47,871 nucleotides of DNA from Planctomycetes bacterium UBA1146 (GTDB taxonomy: Bacteria; Planctomycetota; UBA8108; UBA1146). Below are positions 17,943 to 27,251 of this stretch, one piece after another (within the stretch, counting starts at the first letter, position 1; each line of letters starts with the position of its first letter). The position numbers and the translations under genes are program-made. Under the pieces are notes generated by a model, which saw only the letters and a program-made list of their open reading frames with translations, had not been told where the DNA came from and did no database searches. The stretch spans positions 1 to 47,871 of the forward strand of contig DCAA01000011.1 in the NCBI GenBank assembly GCA_002311345.1, in the 5' to 3' direction.

Positions 17943-19289
17943 GTGGAGGAGGTAATCTATGCTCTCGCGAGCCCCCCTCCGCCGGCTCCGCTGGTACTGC
18001 TACGGCTCGATGGAGATGGAGCGGCCGGTCATATCGAGGCTCTCCTGGCCTCGAAAGCGCTGTCCGGGCCACCTCGCACCCCGAGAACCGTTGATCTGAT
18101 CTGGCAACTCGATGCACCCCCGGCTCCGGTTGTGGTCATCAAATGGAAGAGGGGCGCATCCTGGACCGGCAACGAGGGGGTGGAACTGCTACTCCCCGGT
18201 TCGACGCCCATCGTCGATGGAATTTTCGGTCGGCTGGAGCAGGCGGGTGCCCGTCTGGCCCAACCAGGAGAGTTCACTCGTCGCGCCTTCATCAACGGAC
18301 GCATCGACCTGAGTCGGGCGGAATCGGTCGCTGCCCTGATCAAGGCAGAGGACCGTGCCTCTCTCGCTGCAGCACGTCGGGTGATGGAGGGGGAGTTGGC
18401 ACAGGGAATCGGTTCTGCAGCGGACTCCTTGCTCGATGTGATCGCGATCATCGAGGCAGGACTCGACTTTTCCGAGCAGGAAGTAGAATCTCCTGGCACC
18501 GAGGGTGCCCGAAAACTACTGCAACCAATTCTGATCGATCTGGATAACCTGCTGTCGCGAAGGCAATGGACCGCAGACTCTGATGGCATTCCGAGGGTTT
18601 TGTTGTGGGGGCGGGCCAATGCTGGAAAGTCTTCTCTCTTCAACGCTCTGCTCGGTAAGGACCGAGCGATCGCTTCGGCGGTGGCCGGTACCACGACGGA
18701 TGCAGTGGGCGGTACCCTGCACGAGGGAGAGCGTCAAATCGAACTTCTCGATCTTCCGGGTCAGCGCTCAACACATGAGGAACTGGGGACGCTGGCGCTG
18801 GAGAGAGCAGCACAACTTCTGGAGGGAGATGACCCGGTTTTGTGGGTCATCGACGCTACTTGTGATCCAGCAGAGATCGAGCAGGAAAAGCACCAGATTT
18901 CGGTGCAGTTCGGTTCGAGAGTTCAGCCTGTCTTGACCCAGATCGACCTGATATCACCAGGAGAACCGAACATTTTTCCCGAGGCTCCTCGGGTCAGTTC
19001 GATGACTGGAGAAGGGATCGATGCTCTTCGTGGAAAGTTGTTTCGGTGGACTTCCATCACTCCGGGACGGGAAAGATCCGATGCAATCCGTTTCACCCGG
19101 AGGCAATGGCAACTGGTCAATGACTGTCGAGATCGGCTAGGTCGTGCCATAGAAGAGGCCGAGGGTGGACCAGAACTTCTCGTTGCGGATCTTCGAGAGG
19201 CCCTCACCAGACTCGAAGAAGTGACCGGAAAATCTACCCCTGAAGATGTCCTCGACCGGATCTTTTCGCGCTTCTGTCTGGGGAAATAA
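17943..19289 (+). CDS. mnmE: tRNA uridine-5-carboxymethylaminomethyl modification GTPase MnmE
   Basis: With MnmG, MnmE modifies the wobble uridine of certain tRNAs. The family is recognised from FTRRAFINGRIDLSRAESV in the N-terminal folate-binding part, the P-loop GRANAGKSS near residue 222, TTTD after it, and the C-terminal FCLGK carrying the catalytic cysteine (C445). The start is GTG 17943 after AAGGAAGG (17926-17933). The 448-residue length is normal. The GTPase motifs are unusual: G3 reads DLPGQ instead of DTAG, G4 reads TQID instead of NKxD, and the K-loop arginine of AGTTRD is threonine. The usual glycine-rich opening is also diverged. It is therefore a true homologue, but its nucleotide handling may differ. 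Confidence 0.88.
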   Translation: MEEVIYALASPPPPAPLVLLRLDGDGAAGHIEALLASKALSGPPRTPRTVDLIWQLDAPPAPVVVIKWKRGASWTGNEGVELLLPGSTPIVDGIFGRLEQAGARLAQPGEFTRRAFINGRIDLSRAESVAALIKAEDRASLAAARRVMEGELAQGIGSAADSLLDVIAIIEAGLDFSEQEVESPGTEGARKLLQPILIDLDNLLSRRQWTADSDGIPRVLLWGRANAGKSSLFNALLGKDRAIASAVAGTTTDAVGGTLHEGERQIELLDLPGQRSTHEELGTLALERAAQLLEGDDPVLWVIDATCDPAEIEQEKHQISVQFGSRVQPVLTQIDLISPGEPNIFPEAPRVSSMTGEGIDALRGKLFRWTSITPGRERSDAIRFTRRQWQLVNDCRDRLGRAIEEAEGGPELLVADLREALTRLEEVTGKSTPEDVLDRIFSRFCLGK

Positions 19290-19336
19290 CCCGCACCACC
19301 TCGATCCTATCGGTTCTGGCGCTGCATCTGGCCTCG

Positions 19337-19365
19337 TTGAGTAGGGTGTTGAGGTGAGATATCAT
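19337..19365 (+). promoter_or_regulatory. Candidate sigma-70-type promoter for nrdR
   Basis: TTGAGT (19337-19342) and TATCAT (19360-19365) are separated by 17 bp. They match the consensus at 4/6 and 5/6 positions. The start codon of nrdR is 56 bp downstream of the -10. Confidence 0.45.
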
Positions 19366-19421
19366 GGTCGTGGGAATGGACGGTCAGTCGGGATGGATCA
19401 CTGATATGGGGGCCGCAGGGG

Positions 19422-19895
19422 ATGAAGTGCCCGAGTTGTGCTAGCAGCAATGATTGCGTGGTTGACTCCCGGACCACCTCCGATGGTCGGGTGGTACGCA
19501 GACGTCGACAATGCAACAGTTGTGGCAAGCGATATACCACTCGAGAACGCCTCGAGGAGATCACCATGCTGGTGGTCAAGAAGGACAAGAGACTGCAGCC
19601 GTTCAGTCGCCAGAAGATTCTCGATGGTATCATCACCGCCTGTCAGAAGAGGCCCGTCTCTATCGACGAGATGGAGATCATCGTCGACGCCATCGAGAAG
19701 CGGGTTCGTGATGAGTTCGATCGTGAAGTGCCGTCCGTTTTTATCGGTGAAATTGTCAGCGAATACCTGAAGAAACTCGATTCTATTGCCTTTGTGCGCT
19801 TCGCATCGGTTTACCACGCCTTTTCCGATGTCTCCCAGTTCCTCAAGGAACTGGCTCCATTGCTGGAGAAGAAAGAGATCACTGATGTCCGATGA
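19422..19895 (+). CDS. nrdR: Transcriptional repressor NrdR
   Basis: NrdR represses ribonucleotide reductase genes in response to adenine nucleotides. The 157-residue product has the zinc ribbon (C3, C6, C31, C34 in MKCPSC and CNSCGKRY) with the strongly basic VVRRRRQC stretch. An ATP-cone domain follows, from VVKKDKRLQPFSRQKIL to about residue 140. Length and motifs are canonical. No ribonucleotide reductase gene or NrdR box was seen in the window. The last 11 bases overlap the start of the next gene, so the two are translationally coupled. Confidence 0.95.
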   Translation: MKCPSCASSNDCVVDSRTTSDGRVVRRRRQCNSCGKRYTTRERLEEITMLVVKKDKRLQPFSRQKILDGIITACQKRPVSIDEMEIIVDAIEKRVRDEFDREVPSVFIGEIVSEYLKKLDSIAFVRFASVYHAFSDVSQFLKELAPLLEKKEITDVR

Positions 19896-21171
19896 TTGCC
19901 GGAAGGAGCACCTCGCCCTCGAGATGCGACTCCGGTCGATTCTCAGGACCATCGTGAATCACGGCGAGGCGCTCACTGAATCTCACGAGTTGAAACTTGA
20001 AGACCAGATCGTTCACCATGTGGTGGAATCGGTCGGTGCCGGAGGGATGTCCTGGCAAAGTCACGAACTGATCGACCAGCTGCATACATCCTGTCTCCGC
20101 TCAGGAGAGTCCAACTGGATAAGTTCTTTCGAGGACCTCCTGTCATGGCCTCTGGCAGCTGGGGTTTCTGATTTCACCGTGAACAGGATTGCATCGCAGG
20201 TTGCACACTTCGGCGGACCTCGAGCTCTTGAAACTTCGATTTCCAATGAATTTCTTCGTTACCGTTGGCCTGGTAACGATGGACTTGTTCCGACCATCCC
20301 ATTGCGCTTTCTCAGCAGGAGAATTGTCGTGGAGAGCATCTTCGGTCGTCCCGAATCCCTCGAGCATGTTGGAGATCGGATCATGCGCGAAGTTGAATGG
20401 GTCGCGGGGTCAGTCGTGGTATCCGGAGCCTTCGATGGAATCGATAACCTGCCTGAGGAAATTGTGCGGGACAGATGGAACCGAGTTCGGTCGAGGGTTC
20501 AGGGATATCTCGAAGCTCAGCAGCAGCCTCCTCAGGTCGTCTGGGAACTTCGTGGCGCACCCCGACCAGCTGCGGGACAGTTGTTTCCCGATCCGCACCA
20601 GATGGATCTTCAACATCGCTTCATCATCGGATGTCTGGAGGATTCCTGTCCCGTTCCCCTGAGAATCACGGTTCCGTTGCCGATTCCTGGCTCCATCCGG
20701 CAACTTCTTGTTCGCTGTCTGAGATCGAGGATTGCTCCCCGTATCGTCTGGGATGGAACTCGGGATCTGACGATCATTGCCGGTTGGCTGCACCATCTTC
20801 CGCCGGAGGGAATCCAGGCGGTTTGCCAGCGAACGATGGCCTTCGATGCGATCGTCAATGGCGGTATCGCTCCTCCCTGGCAAGGGGAATGGATCGATGC
20901 TCGTCAGCAATCTCAGCCTCTGTGGGTTGCCAGCGAGAGAGCGATTCCTCACTGCTGTGGAGAGTACTTTCAACGTAACCAGGAGAAGTTGCAGCCGTTT
21001 CCTGTCATTGCCATCGAATCTCATTTTGGACACAAGAGCCGCAAGGATGCGGAGAAGTTGTTACTGAAGATCTCTCGTCGACGAGGGGGAGGTTGGGAGC
21101 GACTCGAAGAACTGCTCCGAGACGCTGCTATCTCCCCAAGACTGCTGGCGCCCGTAACCGATCGGGCATAG
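19885..21171 (+). CDS. Uncharacterised 428-residue protein between nrdR and smc
   Basis: I do not recognise this protein. ATG 19885 overlaps the nrdR stop; the longer in-frame extension would overlap nrdR by 110 bases and was rejected. The predicted product is soluble, with no signal peptide or membrane segment. It has a charged N-terminal helical region (about 1-110), a central part with WVAGSVVVSGAFDGIDNLP and VVWELRGAPRP, then IVWDGTRDLTIIAGWLHHLP and a basic C-terminus (SRKDAEKLLLKISRRRGGGW). It is rich in tryptophan and histidine, but no catalytic motif stands out. Placement directly before smc hints at a chromosome or nucleotide-related job, which is only context. Confidence 0.75.
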   Translation: MSDDCRKEHLALEMRLRSILRTIVNHGEALTESHELKLEDQIVHHVVESVGAGGMSWQSHELIDQLHTSCLRSGESNWISSFEDLLSWPLAAGVSDFTVNRIASQVAHFGGPRALETSISNEFLRYRWPGNDGLVPTIPLRFLSRRIVVESIFGRPESLEHVGDRIMREVEWVAGSVVVSGAFDGIDNLPEEIVRDRWNRVRSRVQGYLEAQQQPPQVVWELRGAPRPAAGQLFPDPHQMDLQHRFIIGCLEDSCPVPLRITVPLPIPGSIRQLLVRCLRSRIAPRIVWDGTRDLTIIAGWLHHLPPEGIQAVCQRTMAFDAIVNGGIAPPWQGEWIDARQQSQPLWVASERAIPHCCGEYFQRNQEKLQPFPVIAIESHFGHKSRKDAEKLLLKISRRRGGGWERLEELLRDAAISPRLLAPVTDRA

Positions 21172-21194
21172 GGTTCGGTGATCGAAAGGGAATC

Positions 21195-24100
21195 TTGTAC
21201 CTGAAGAGAATTTCGCTCACTGGCTTCAAATCCTTCGCGGATCCGGTCGATTTCGATTTCGATCCGGGGACCAGCGCAATCGTCGGTCCGAATGGTTGTG
21301 GCAAGTCCAACATCGTCGACGCGTTTCGCTGGGTACTCGGTGAAAGGTCTGCCAAGGGACTTCGTGGTAGCGAGATGCTCGATGTGATCTTCAAGGGAAC
21401 CAAGACCAGATCCGCGCTCTCGCGTGCCGAGGTGCGCCTGCTGTTCGACAACGACGATCATTTTCTTCCCATCGAGGCGAGCGAGGTGGAGGTAGCCCGA
21501 ATCCTCCTGCGTGACGGCACCAGCGAGTACCAGATCAATCGTCGTCGCTGTCGCCTGAAGGATGTCCTGGCAATTTTTGCAGATACTGGAATCGGTGCCG
21601 ATGGATATTCCGTCCTGGGCCAGGGACGGGTGGATGCCTTCCTCAGGGCCAATTCCCAGGAGCGCCGCAAGATCTTCGAGGAGGCCGCGGGAATCTCCAA
21701 TTTCCGCAGACAAAGATCGGAGGCGTTGAATCGCCTCGATCGTTCCGAGCGTGAACTCACGAGGGTCCAGGATCAACTCAGGGAGATCGAGCGCAGAATT
21801 CGAAGTCTCAAGATGCAGGCCGGTAGGGCACGGCGTTTCCTTGCAGATCGCGACCGATTCCGGGAGGTCAGTTCTGTTCTTGCAGCCCATGACGTCGATC
21901 AACTCTCCAAGGAGAGGGAGCGTCTGACGTTTCGTCTCCAGTGGAGAAACACGCTTCGTGAGATGCTCTCTGATCTGACGGGGATTCTCGAGGCCAAACT
22001 CGATGAGTACAAAGCGAAACTGGAAGAAACTCATCGATCACTTGACGAGGCACGGCAGTCCGAAACCGAGAAACGATTTGCACTGGAAGGGATCGGGACG
22101 CGCCGAAGTCAGTTGGAGGAACAGCGCCGTCATTCCATCAGTCGCAATGAAGATCGTCAGAGACAGCTTCAAGATCTGATTCGCGTCGAGGCAGAGTATC
22201 AGGGTCATTGCCATGACATCCGCAATAGGGTGAAAAAAGGAATCACTGGACTTCGTGAGATTCGCATTGATCTGGAGCGACAAGCCGAGTCGCACGGGGA
22301 TTATTTCCGCCAGAGAGAGGATCTTGATAGCGTCATCCGTGAATCGAGGGACAAGGAACTGGGGCTGGTTTTTGACGAGACCAGACTGCGCAATACCATC
22401 GCTGCACTCGATGGAGATCTCAGGGGACAGGAGACAATTCGCCAGCGGCGTCTGGCAGAGGATCTCGAGTTCCATTCCCAACAACAAGATCTAGAGGAGG
22501 CGATCAGAAGGCATGATGAGTTGATCCTGTCGGCTGCGGATTTGGAGAGGGCCGCCACCCTTTCTGCAGAAAAACTCCATGAGGAAGTCGGCCAACGCAC
22601 CTCCATCCTCGATGAATCGAGAAAGCGCCTTTCAGCCTTGCGTGCCGATCAAGAGAGCCGTGAAGGTCGGCTCCGGTTTCTCGTTGAACTGGAGGAGAGT
22701 CTGGAGGGCCTGGGAAAAGGAACCCAGAAACTGCTCAATTCCAAAGAGCCAACTGCCGGGGACATCCGCGGTCTGCTGGCACGTCTGATCGAGGCAGATC
22801 CGGATACCGCTCGTATGGTCGATGCGGTTCTTGGGCGGATTCTAGAGACGGTCGTCTTGCAGGGCCGCACTCCCATCGAGGATCGAATACGAGCGATCGA
22901 GAAGATTCTGGATGGAGAGACCGTAACGATCGTCTCGGTCGAAGATGAGATCGGTAGAGGAATTTCCACTCCAGAGATCCCCGCAGGTGTCGAGATCCTC
23001 TCTTCTCGCGTTGAGTGCGATCAGATCTGTCGTCCGATAGTGGATGCAATCCTGGGACAGGTTCTTGTCGCAGGCGACCTGACGGAAGCACTCCAACTTC
23101 GAAAACGATTCAAAGAATATCGAGTGGTTCTTCATGACGGCACAGTCATCGAACCCTGGGGAGCCGTGCGCATCTCCGCCAGTAGTCGCGGCGGCCTTGT
23201 ATCACGACGTGTGGAGATGAATCAACTCCGTAACTCGATGGAAGAGGTCCATTCTCATCTGGTACAGGTTTCGGAACAGGGCGACTCACTCGAAGAATCA
23301 ATCTCTTCACGCCGAGGCGAGATCCAGCGACTGGATCAGCAAGCGCAACGCTCTCGAATCGAACTGCAACTCGCTCGACGTGAACTTGATAAGGCACGAG
23401 AATCCTTGAAAAGGATCACCGAGCGACGCAAGACTTTAGGAGGAGATCTCGAGCAAGCACTTCAGCACTATGAAGATCTTGTTTCGCTGAGGGACTCTGC
23501 CACAGCAGACCTGGAACAGGTTGTCAGAGATCGAGAATCTCTGAAAGATACGGTCGAAGAGCAAGAGAAAATGTTCACCACGATCGATGAGCAACTTTCT
23601 TCCATGGATTCGGTATTGCAGAAGCAGAAGTTACGGGCAACACGAGAACAGGAGAGAATTTCATCGGACTGGCGCGAACAACGCCGTCTCGCAGAAGAGG
23701 TGGAACAGCGCCATCAACTGCGTGAACGCGTCAGTGACGAAATCGCAGAAGAGGAGCACAGAGCTGGGAAATGTTTGTCCCAGTTGCACGCTCTCGATGA
23801 TGAGGAAAAGACCCTGGAGTTGGATCTCTCAGTGATCGCTACCCGGCGCGTTGCCCTGGATCAACAACTCGAACAGTATCGCCAGGACCGAAGTGCATCC
23901 GAAAAACAGATCAAACAATGCCGTGGACGTGGAGAGCAGCTGCGGGAGGGACGTGAATCCGATCTCCTGGCCGAAAATGAATGCAAGGTTCGGATAGAAG
24001 GAATCCGGGACCGTGTGCGCGAAGATCTCGAGGTGTCCCTCGAGGAGATTCCGCTCGATGAATGGCGCTCCAACCTGCAGCAGGAGAACGAAGATATTGA

Positions 24101-24923
24101 TCGGTTCACGGAACGATTACGCAAGGAGACCCGGGATATTCAAGCCCGGATGAGAAGAAACTCCAACGTAAACCTCGAGGCGGTAGAAGAATTGAAGACC
24201 GAGCAGACCAGGCATTCTGAAATTTCCGGAGAGGTCGGAGACCTGACACGGTCTCGCGAACTTTTGTTGGAAACCATCGCAACTCTGGATGACCAGTGCC
24301 GGACACTGTTCACGGATTCATTCCAGGAGGTTCGTCAGAATTTCCAGGAGATCTTCTCCATGATGTTCGGAGGTGGTACCGGGGATCTGAAACTCGAAGA
24401 GAACGTCGATCCTCTCGAGGCGGGGATCGATGTTGTGGCACGGCCTCCTGGAAAGCGGATTTCTAGTCTGCGTCTCCTATCCGGAGGAGAGCGTTCCTTG
24501 ACAGCGATCTCGGTGATCTTTGCCCTCTTCAAGTCGCGTCCTAGCCCTTTCTGTATCCTCGACGAAGTGGATGCCGCCCTCGATGAAAAAAATAACCGAC
24601 GGTTCGTTCGCGTTCTCAATGAGTTTGCGAAAACTTCCCAGTTCTTGCTCATCACTCACAGTCGAATCAGCATGGTGGAGGCTGAACGCCTCTACGGTGT
24701 GACGATGGAGGAACAGGGGGTTTCTTGCAGAGTGGTGGTCCAGATCGAGGATGCAAAGCAGTGGGGTGACGATCCAACGATGGCCGTTCATGTTTCTGAA
24801 ACCACCGCTTCTGCGGGAGGTAGCCCGCTCTATTCCGAGCTGGGTTCTGCTGAGGCGGGTTCTGCTGCAGATGACCAAGAAAGCACTTCTGATCGCCCGG
24901 ATCGCGGTTTACAGCAAGCCTGA
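21195..24923 (+). CDS. smc: Chromosome segregation ATPase SMC
   Basis: SMC forms the condensin core that compacts and segregates chromosomes with ScpAB. TTG 21195 is the likely start: AAAGGGA lies just upstream, the protein then begins YLKRISLTGFKSFADPV as in the family, and an ATG further up would overlap the previous gene. The 1242-residue product has Walker A GPNGCGKSN (31-39), a long coiled coil, a hinge around residues 495-660, a second coiled coil, then the signature LLSGGERSLTA near 1094 and Walker B FCILDEVDAALDE. The C-terminal 80 residues after the ATPase head are low-complexity and acidic. Length is typical. Confidence 0.95.
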   Translation: MYLKRISLTGFKSFADPVDFDFDPGTSAIVGPNGCGKSNIVDAFRWVLGERSAKGLRGSEMLDVIFKGTKTRSALSRAEVRLLFDNDDHFLPIEASEVEVARILLRDGTSEYQINRRRCRLKDVLAIFADTGIGADGYSVLGQGRVDAFLRANSQERRKIFEEAAGISNFRRQRSEALNRLDRSERELTRVQDQLREIERRIRSLKMQAGRARRFLADRDRFREVSSVLAAHDVDQLSKERERLTFRLQWRNTLREMLSDLTGILEAKLDEYKAKLEETHRSLDEARQSETEKRFALEGIGTRRSQLEEQRRHSISRNEDRQRQLQDLIRVEAEYQGHCHDIRNRVKKGITGLREIRIDLERQAESHGDYFRQREDLDSVIRESRDKELGLVFDETRLRNTIAALDGDLRGQETIRQRRLAEDLEFHSQQQDLEEAIRRHDELILSAADLERAATLSAEKLHEEVGQRTSILDESRKRLSALRADQESREGRLRFLVELEESLEGLGKGTQKLLNSKEPTAGDIRGLLARLIEADPDTARMVDAVLGRILETVVLQGRTPIEDRIRAIEKILDGETVTIVSVEDEIGRGISTPEIPAGVEILSSRVECDQICRPIVDAILGQVLVAGDLTEALQLRKRFKEYRVVLHDGTVIEPWGAVRISASSRGGLVSRRVEMNQLRNSMEEVHSHLVQVSEQGDSLEESISSRRGEIQRLDQQAQRSRIELQLARRELDKARESLKRITERRKTLGGDLEQALQHYEDLVSLRDSATADLEQVVRDRESLKDTVEEQEKMFTTIDEQLSSMDSVLQKQKLRATREQERISSDWREQRRLAEEVEQRHQLRERVSDEIAEEEHRAGKCLSQLHALDDEEKTLELDLSVIATRRVALDQQLEQYRQDRSASEKQIKQCRGRGEQLREGRESDLLAENECKVRIEGIRDRVREDLEVSLEEIPLDEWRSNLQQENEDIDRFTERLRKETRDIQARMRRNSNVNLEAVEELKTEQTRHSEISGEVGDLTRSRELLLETIATLDDQCRTLFTDSFQEVRQNFQEIFSMMFGGGTGDLKLEENVDPLEAGIDVVARPPGKRISSLRLLSGGERSLTAISVIFALFKSRPSPFCILDEVDAALDEKNNRRFVRVLNEFAKTSQFLLITHSRISMVEAERLYGVTMEEQGVSCRVVVQIEDAKQWGDDPTMAVHVSETTASAGGSPLYSELGSAEAGSAADDQESTSDRPDRGLQQA

Positions 24924-25174
24924 CGGTTGCCCATCCCTGCCTCGTTTGACGAATTCCGTGATCGCGGGATAGTCTTCCCTAACAACGATTCTTTTGAGCC
25001 TTCCACAGGGTGACCTCCGTTCCAGCATCAACTGGTCGATGACCAGATGTGGGAGTTCCGTGTCTGCGGATCACGGGGTTGGGAGAGTATTGTGCAGGAC
25101 GAGATGCTGATGCGCTGGAAATTCAAGAACTCCTTGCAAGGAGTTCTGTGCCTGGCTGATCGGGTGGTTTCCCG
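24924..25174 (+). promoter_or_regulatory. Leader region with candidate promoter and 22-bp perfect palindrome
   Basis: TTGACG (24946-24951) and GATAGT (24968-24973), 16 bp apart, could drive the signalling operon. Bases 25126-25147 form a perfect 22-bp palindrome, AGAACTCC-TTGCAA-GGAGTTCT, which ends 28 bp before the ATG of the response regulator. It could be an operator or an RNA hairpin affecting translation. There is no T tract, so it is not a standard terminator. Confidence 0.45.
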
Positions 25175-26146
25175 ATGAGTGCGGCGAATCTAAAAATTCT
25201 GGTTGCAGACGATGACTCCGGTGCTTGTGAACTGATCTCGGTGATTTTATCGGCAGAGGGGTGGCCTTCGCCGACTACGGTTGCCGATGGAGAGCAAGCT
25301 CTCCATGAGATCAGGGAAGGCCACTGGGACATCCTCGTCACGGATCTGGATATGCCCCGGATGCGTGGAGACGAACTGGTCCTGCGAGCACTCGAAGAGG
25401 ATCCAGATCTCAGCATCGTCGTCACCACCGGTGAGAGTACTGTCAGCAGTGCAGTAGCCCTGATGAAGAGTGGCGCAACAGACTTCATTTGCAAGCCCTA
25501 TGACGTCGATGAATTCGTCGCGTCGATGGAACGTGCAAAGTCTCGCGCTCTCAACATCAACGAGGTGCGGGGGATGAGGCAGACGGTCGGAGCCTTGCTT
25601 GCCGCACTGGAGAGCAAGGATCGCTACCTCAACGGACACTCTGCGAGGGTCCGGAACATGGCAGTGAAACTCGGCGAACTATCCGGTTTGGACCGTGGTC
25701 AACTACGAGCCCTTGCTCATGCTGCTCTCCTCCACGATGTCGGCAAGATCGGTATTCACGAGGGCATCTTGAACAAAGAGGGCCCCCTCACCGAAGCAGA
25801 ATTCGAGATCATCAAGAAACATCCGAGGATGTCTGCCGACATCCTCGCTCCGGTGCCGTTTTTACAACCCAGTCTCGAGGGTGTTCTTCATCACCATGAG
25901 CACTGGGATGGTGATGGCTATCCCGATGGACTATCCGGGGAACAGATTCCCCTGATGGCGAGAATCATTGCAGTTGTGGACGCTTTTGATGCCATGACCG
26001 GCGCCCGCTCTTACAGAGGAGCACTCACGGCTGATCAGGCACTCCAGATAATCCGTACGGAGAGTGGTAAACAGTTCGATCCTCGAATCGCAGCCCTTTT
26101 CGACAATCACAAGGATGAAATCCTCGAGAGAGAGGAAGTGGCCTGA
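25175..26146 (+). CDS. Response regulator with HD-GYP cyclic-di-GMP phosphodiesterase domain
   Basis: This 323-residue RpfG-type protein joins a receiver domain to an HD-GYP domain, a family that degrades cyclic di-GMP. The receiver shows the acidic pocket DDD (12-14), phosphoacceptor D57 in TDLDMP, T85 and the lysine of CKPYD. The HD-GYP part has HSARVRNMA, the metal-binding HDVGKIGI (H187, D188), HHHEHWDGDGYP and DAFDAMT, all with canonical residues, so activity is expected. The partner kinase is not in the window. The last base of its TGA is the first base of the ATG of the next gene, so the pair is translationally coupled. Confidence 0.93.
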   Translation: MSAANLKILVADDDSGACELISVILSAEGWPSPTTVADGEQALHEIREGHWDILVTDLDMPRMRGDELVLRALEEDPDLSIVVTTGESTVSSAVALMKSGATDFICKPYDVDEFVASMERAKSRALNINEVRGMRQTVGALLAALESKDRYLNGHSARVRNMAVKLGELSGLDRGQLRALAHAALLHDVGKIGIHEGILNKEGPLTEAEFEIIKKHPRMSADILAPVPFLQPSLEGVLHHHEHWDGDGYPDGLSGEQIPLMARIIAVVDAFDAMTGARSYRGALTADQALQIIRTESGKQFDPRIAALFDNHKDEILEREEVA

Positions 26147-27216
26147 TGAATTCGCCCAAAGCAGAAACCGGAGTATTTTCAAAGAAACCGGTCTTGCACC
26201 TTCCCGTTTTCAACGAGTCCGGTGGCAATGACATCTACGTGGCAGGCAACGATCCGCGCACGATCAAGGTCCTGAGGATCTTATCTGCGGTGGCTCCTAC
26301 CGATTCCACCATTCTCATCAATGGTGCCAGTGGTACGGGAAAGGACCTGATCGCACGATTGGTCCACCAGACCAGCAAGCGGCGTGAGGGTCCGTGGGTT
26401 CCCGTCAATTGTGGAGCCATTCCGGGTTCCCTGATCGAGAGCGAATTGTTCGGTGCCCTCAAGGGAGCATACACAGGAATTGATCGGGACAAGCAAGGCC
26501 TGATACAGAAGGCGAACGGTGGAACCCTGTTTCTCGACGAGATCGGTGAATTGCCGCTCGAGGCCCAGGTGAAGTTGCTGCGGGTCCTGCAGTCCGGGCG
26601 CATCAGACCCGTTGGATCGGATGAGGATCGGTCCGTGGATGTTCGCATCATCGCAGCCACCAACCGAGACCTGCGTCAGGAGGTCGAGGACGGCCGTTTC
26701 CGTCTCGATCTTTTCTACAGGATTCATGTGGTTCACGTCGAACTGGCTCCTCTGTGCGAACGCGAGTTCGAGTTTCCTCATATCGTCGAATCGGTTCTGG
26801 AACGTCTGCGGGCCAAGGATATCGAGGTTCCGCCGTTGAAGAGCAGTGCTATTGAAGTGTTGATTCAGCACACCTGGCCCGGCAATATCCGCGAACTCGA
26901 AAATGTTCTGGAGAGAGCCGTTTTGCTCAATACCGGTTCAGAAATCGATGGAGAAGCGGTTCGGGAACAGATCGCTTCTTCGCCGCTGGAACAGGTCGAA
27001 CGGTCGCCCGGCTCGGATCGCCAGGTTTCCGGATATTGCGTTTCGATGAGTTTGAAGGAAGTGGAAGATGCCCACATCCAGAAAGTTCTCAGTCATCACG
27101 GTGGAAATAAGACACGCGCTGCTCGAGATCTCGGCGTCAACGTGAAAACTGTTTACAACCGAACGGTCGGGCGTGATCGCAAAAAAGATCCCACTTCAGA
27201 TGTGATCGAGGACTGA
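26146..27216 (+). CDS. Sigma-54-type AAA+ transcriptional regulator without receiver domain
   Basis: The 356-residue product is an NtrC-family enhancer-binding protein with only about 30 residues before the AAA+ domain. Visible motifs are Walker A GASGTGKD (60-67), the L1 loop GAYTGI (107-112) where most members have GAFTGA, Walker B GGTLFLDEIGEL (D131, E132), and a C-terminal Fis-type helix-turn-helix (NKTRAARDLGVNVKTVYNR). The altered final L1 residue and the loosely conserved RIHVVHVELAPL segment leave it open whether it activates sigma-54 RNA polymerase or acts otherwise. Co-translation with the REC/HD-GYP protein suggests a shared cyclic-di-GMP-related pathway; direct contact is inference. 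Confidence 0.88.
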   Translation: MNSPKAETGVFSKKPVLHLPVFNESGGNDIYVAGNDPRTIKVLRILSAVAPTDSTILINGASGTGKDLIARLVHQTSKRREGPWVPVNCGAIPGSLIESELFGALKGAYTGIDRDKQGLIQKANGGTLFLDEIGELPLEAQVKLLRVLQSGRIRPVGSDEDRSVDVRIIAATNRDLRQEVEDGRFRLDLFYRIHVVHVELAPLCEREFEFPHIVESVLERLRAKDIEVPPLKSSAIEVLIQHTWPGNIRELENVLERAVLLNTGSEIDGEAVREQIASSPLEQVERSPGSDRQVSGYCVSMSLKEVEDAHIQKVLSHHGGNKTRAARDLGVNVKTVYNRTVGRDRKKDPTSDVIED

Positions 27217-27251
27217 GCGGGAGCCCTGGAACAGGTCAGTTCTGTGGGTGA

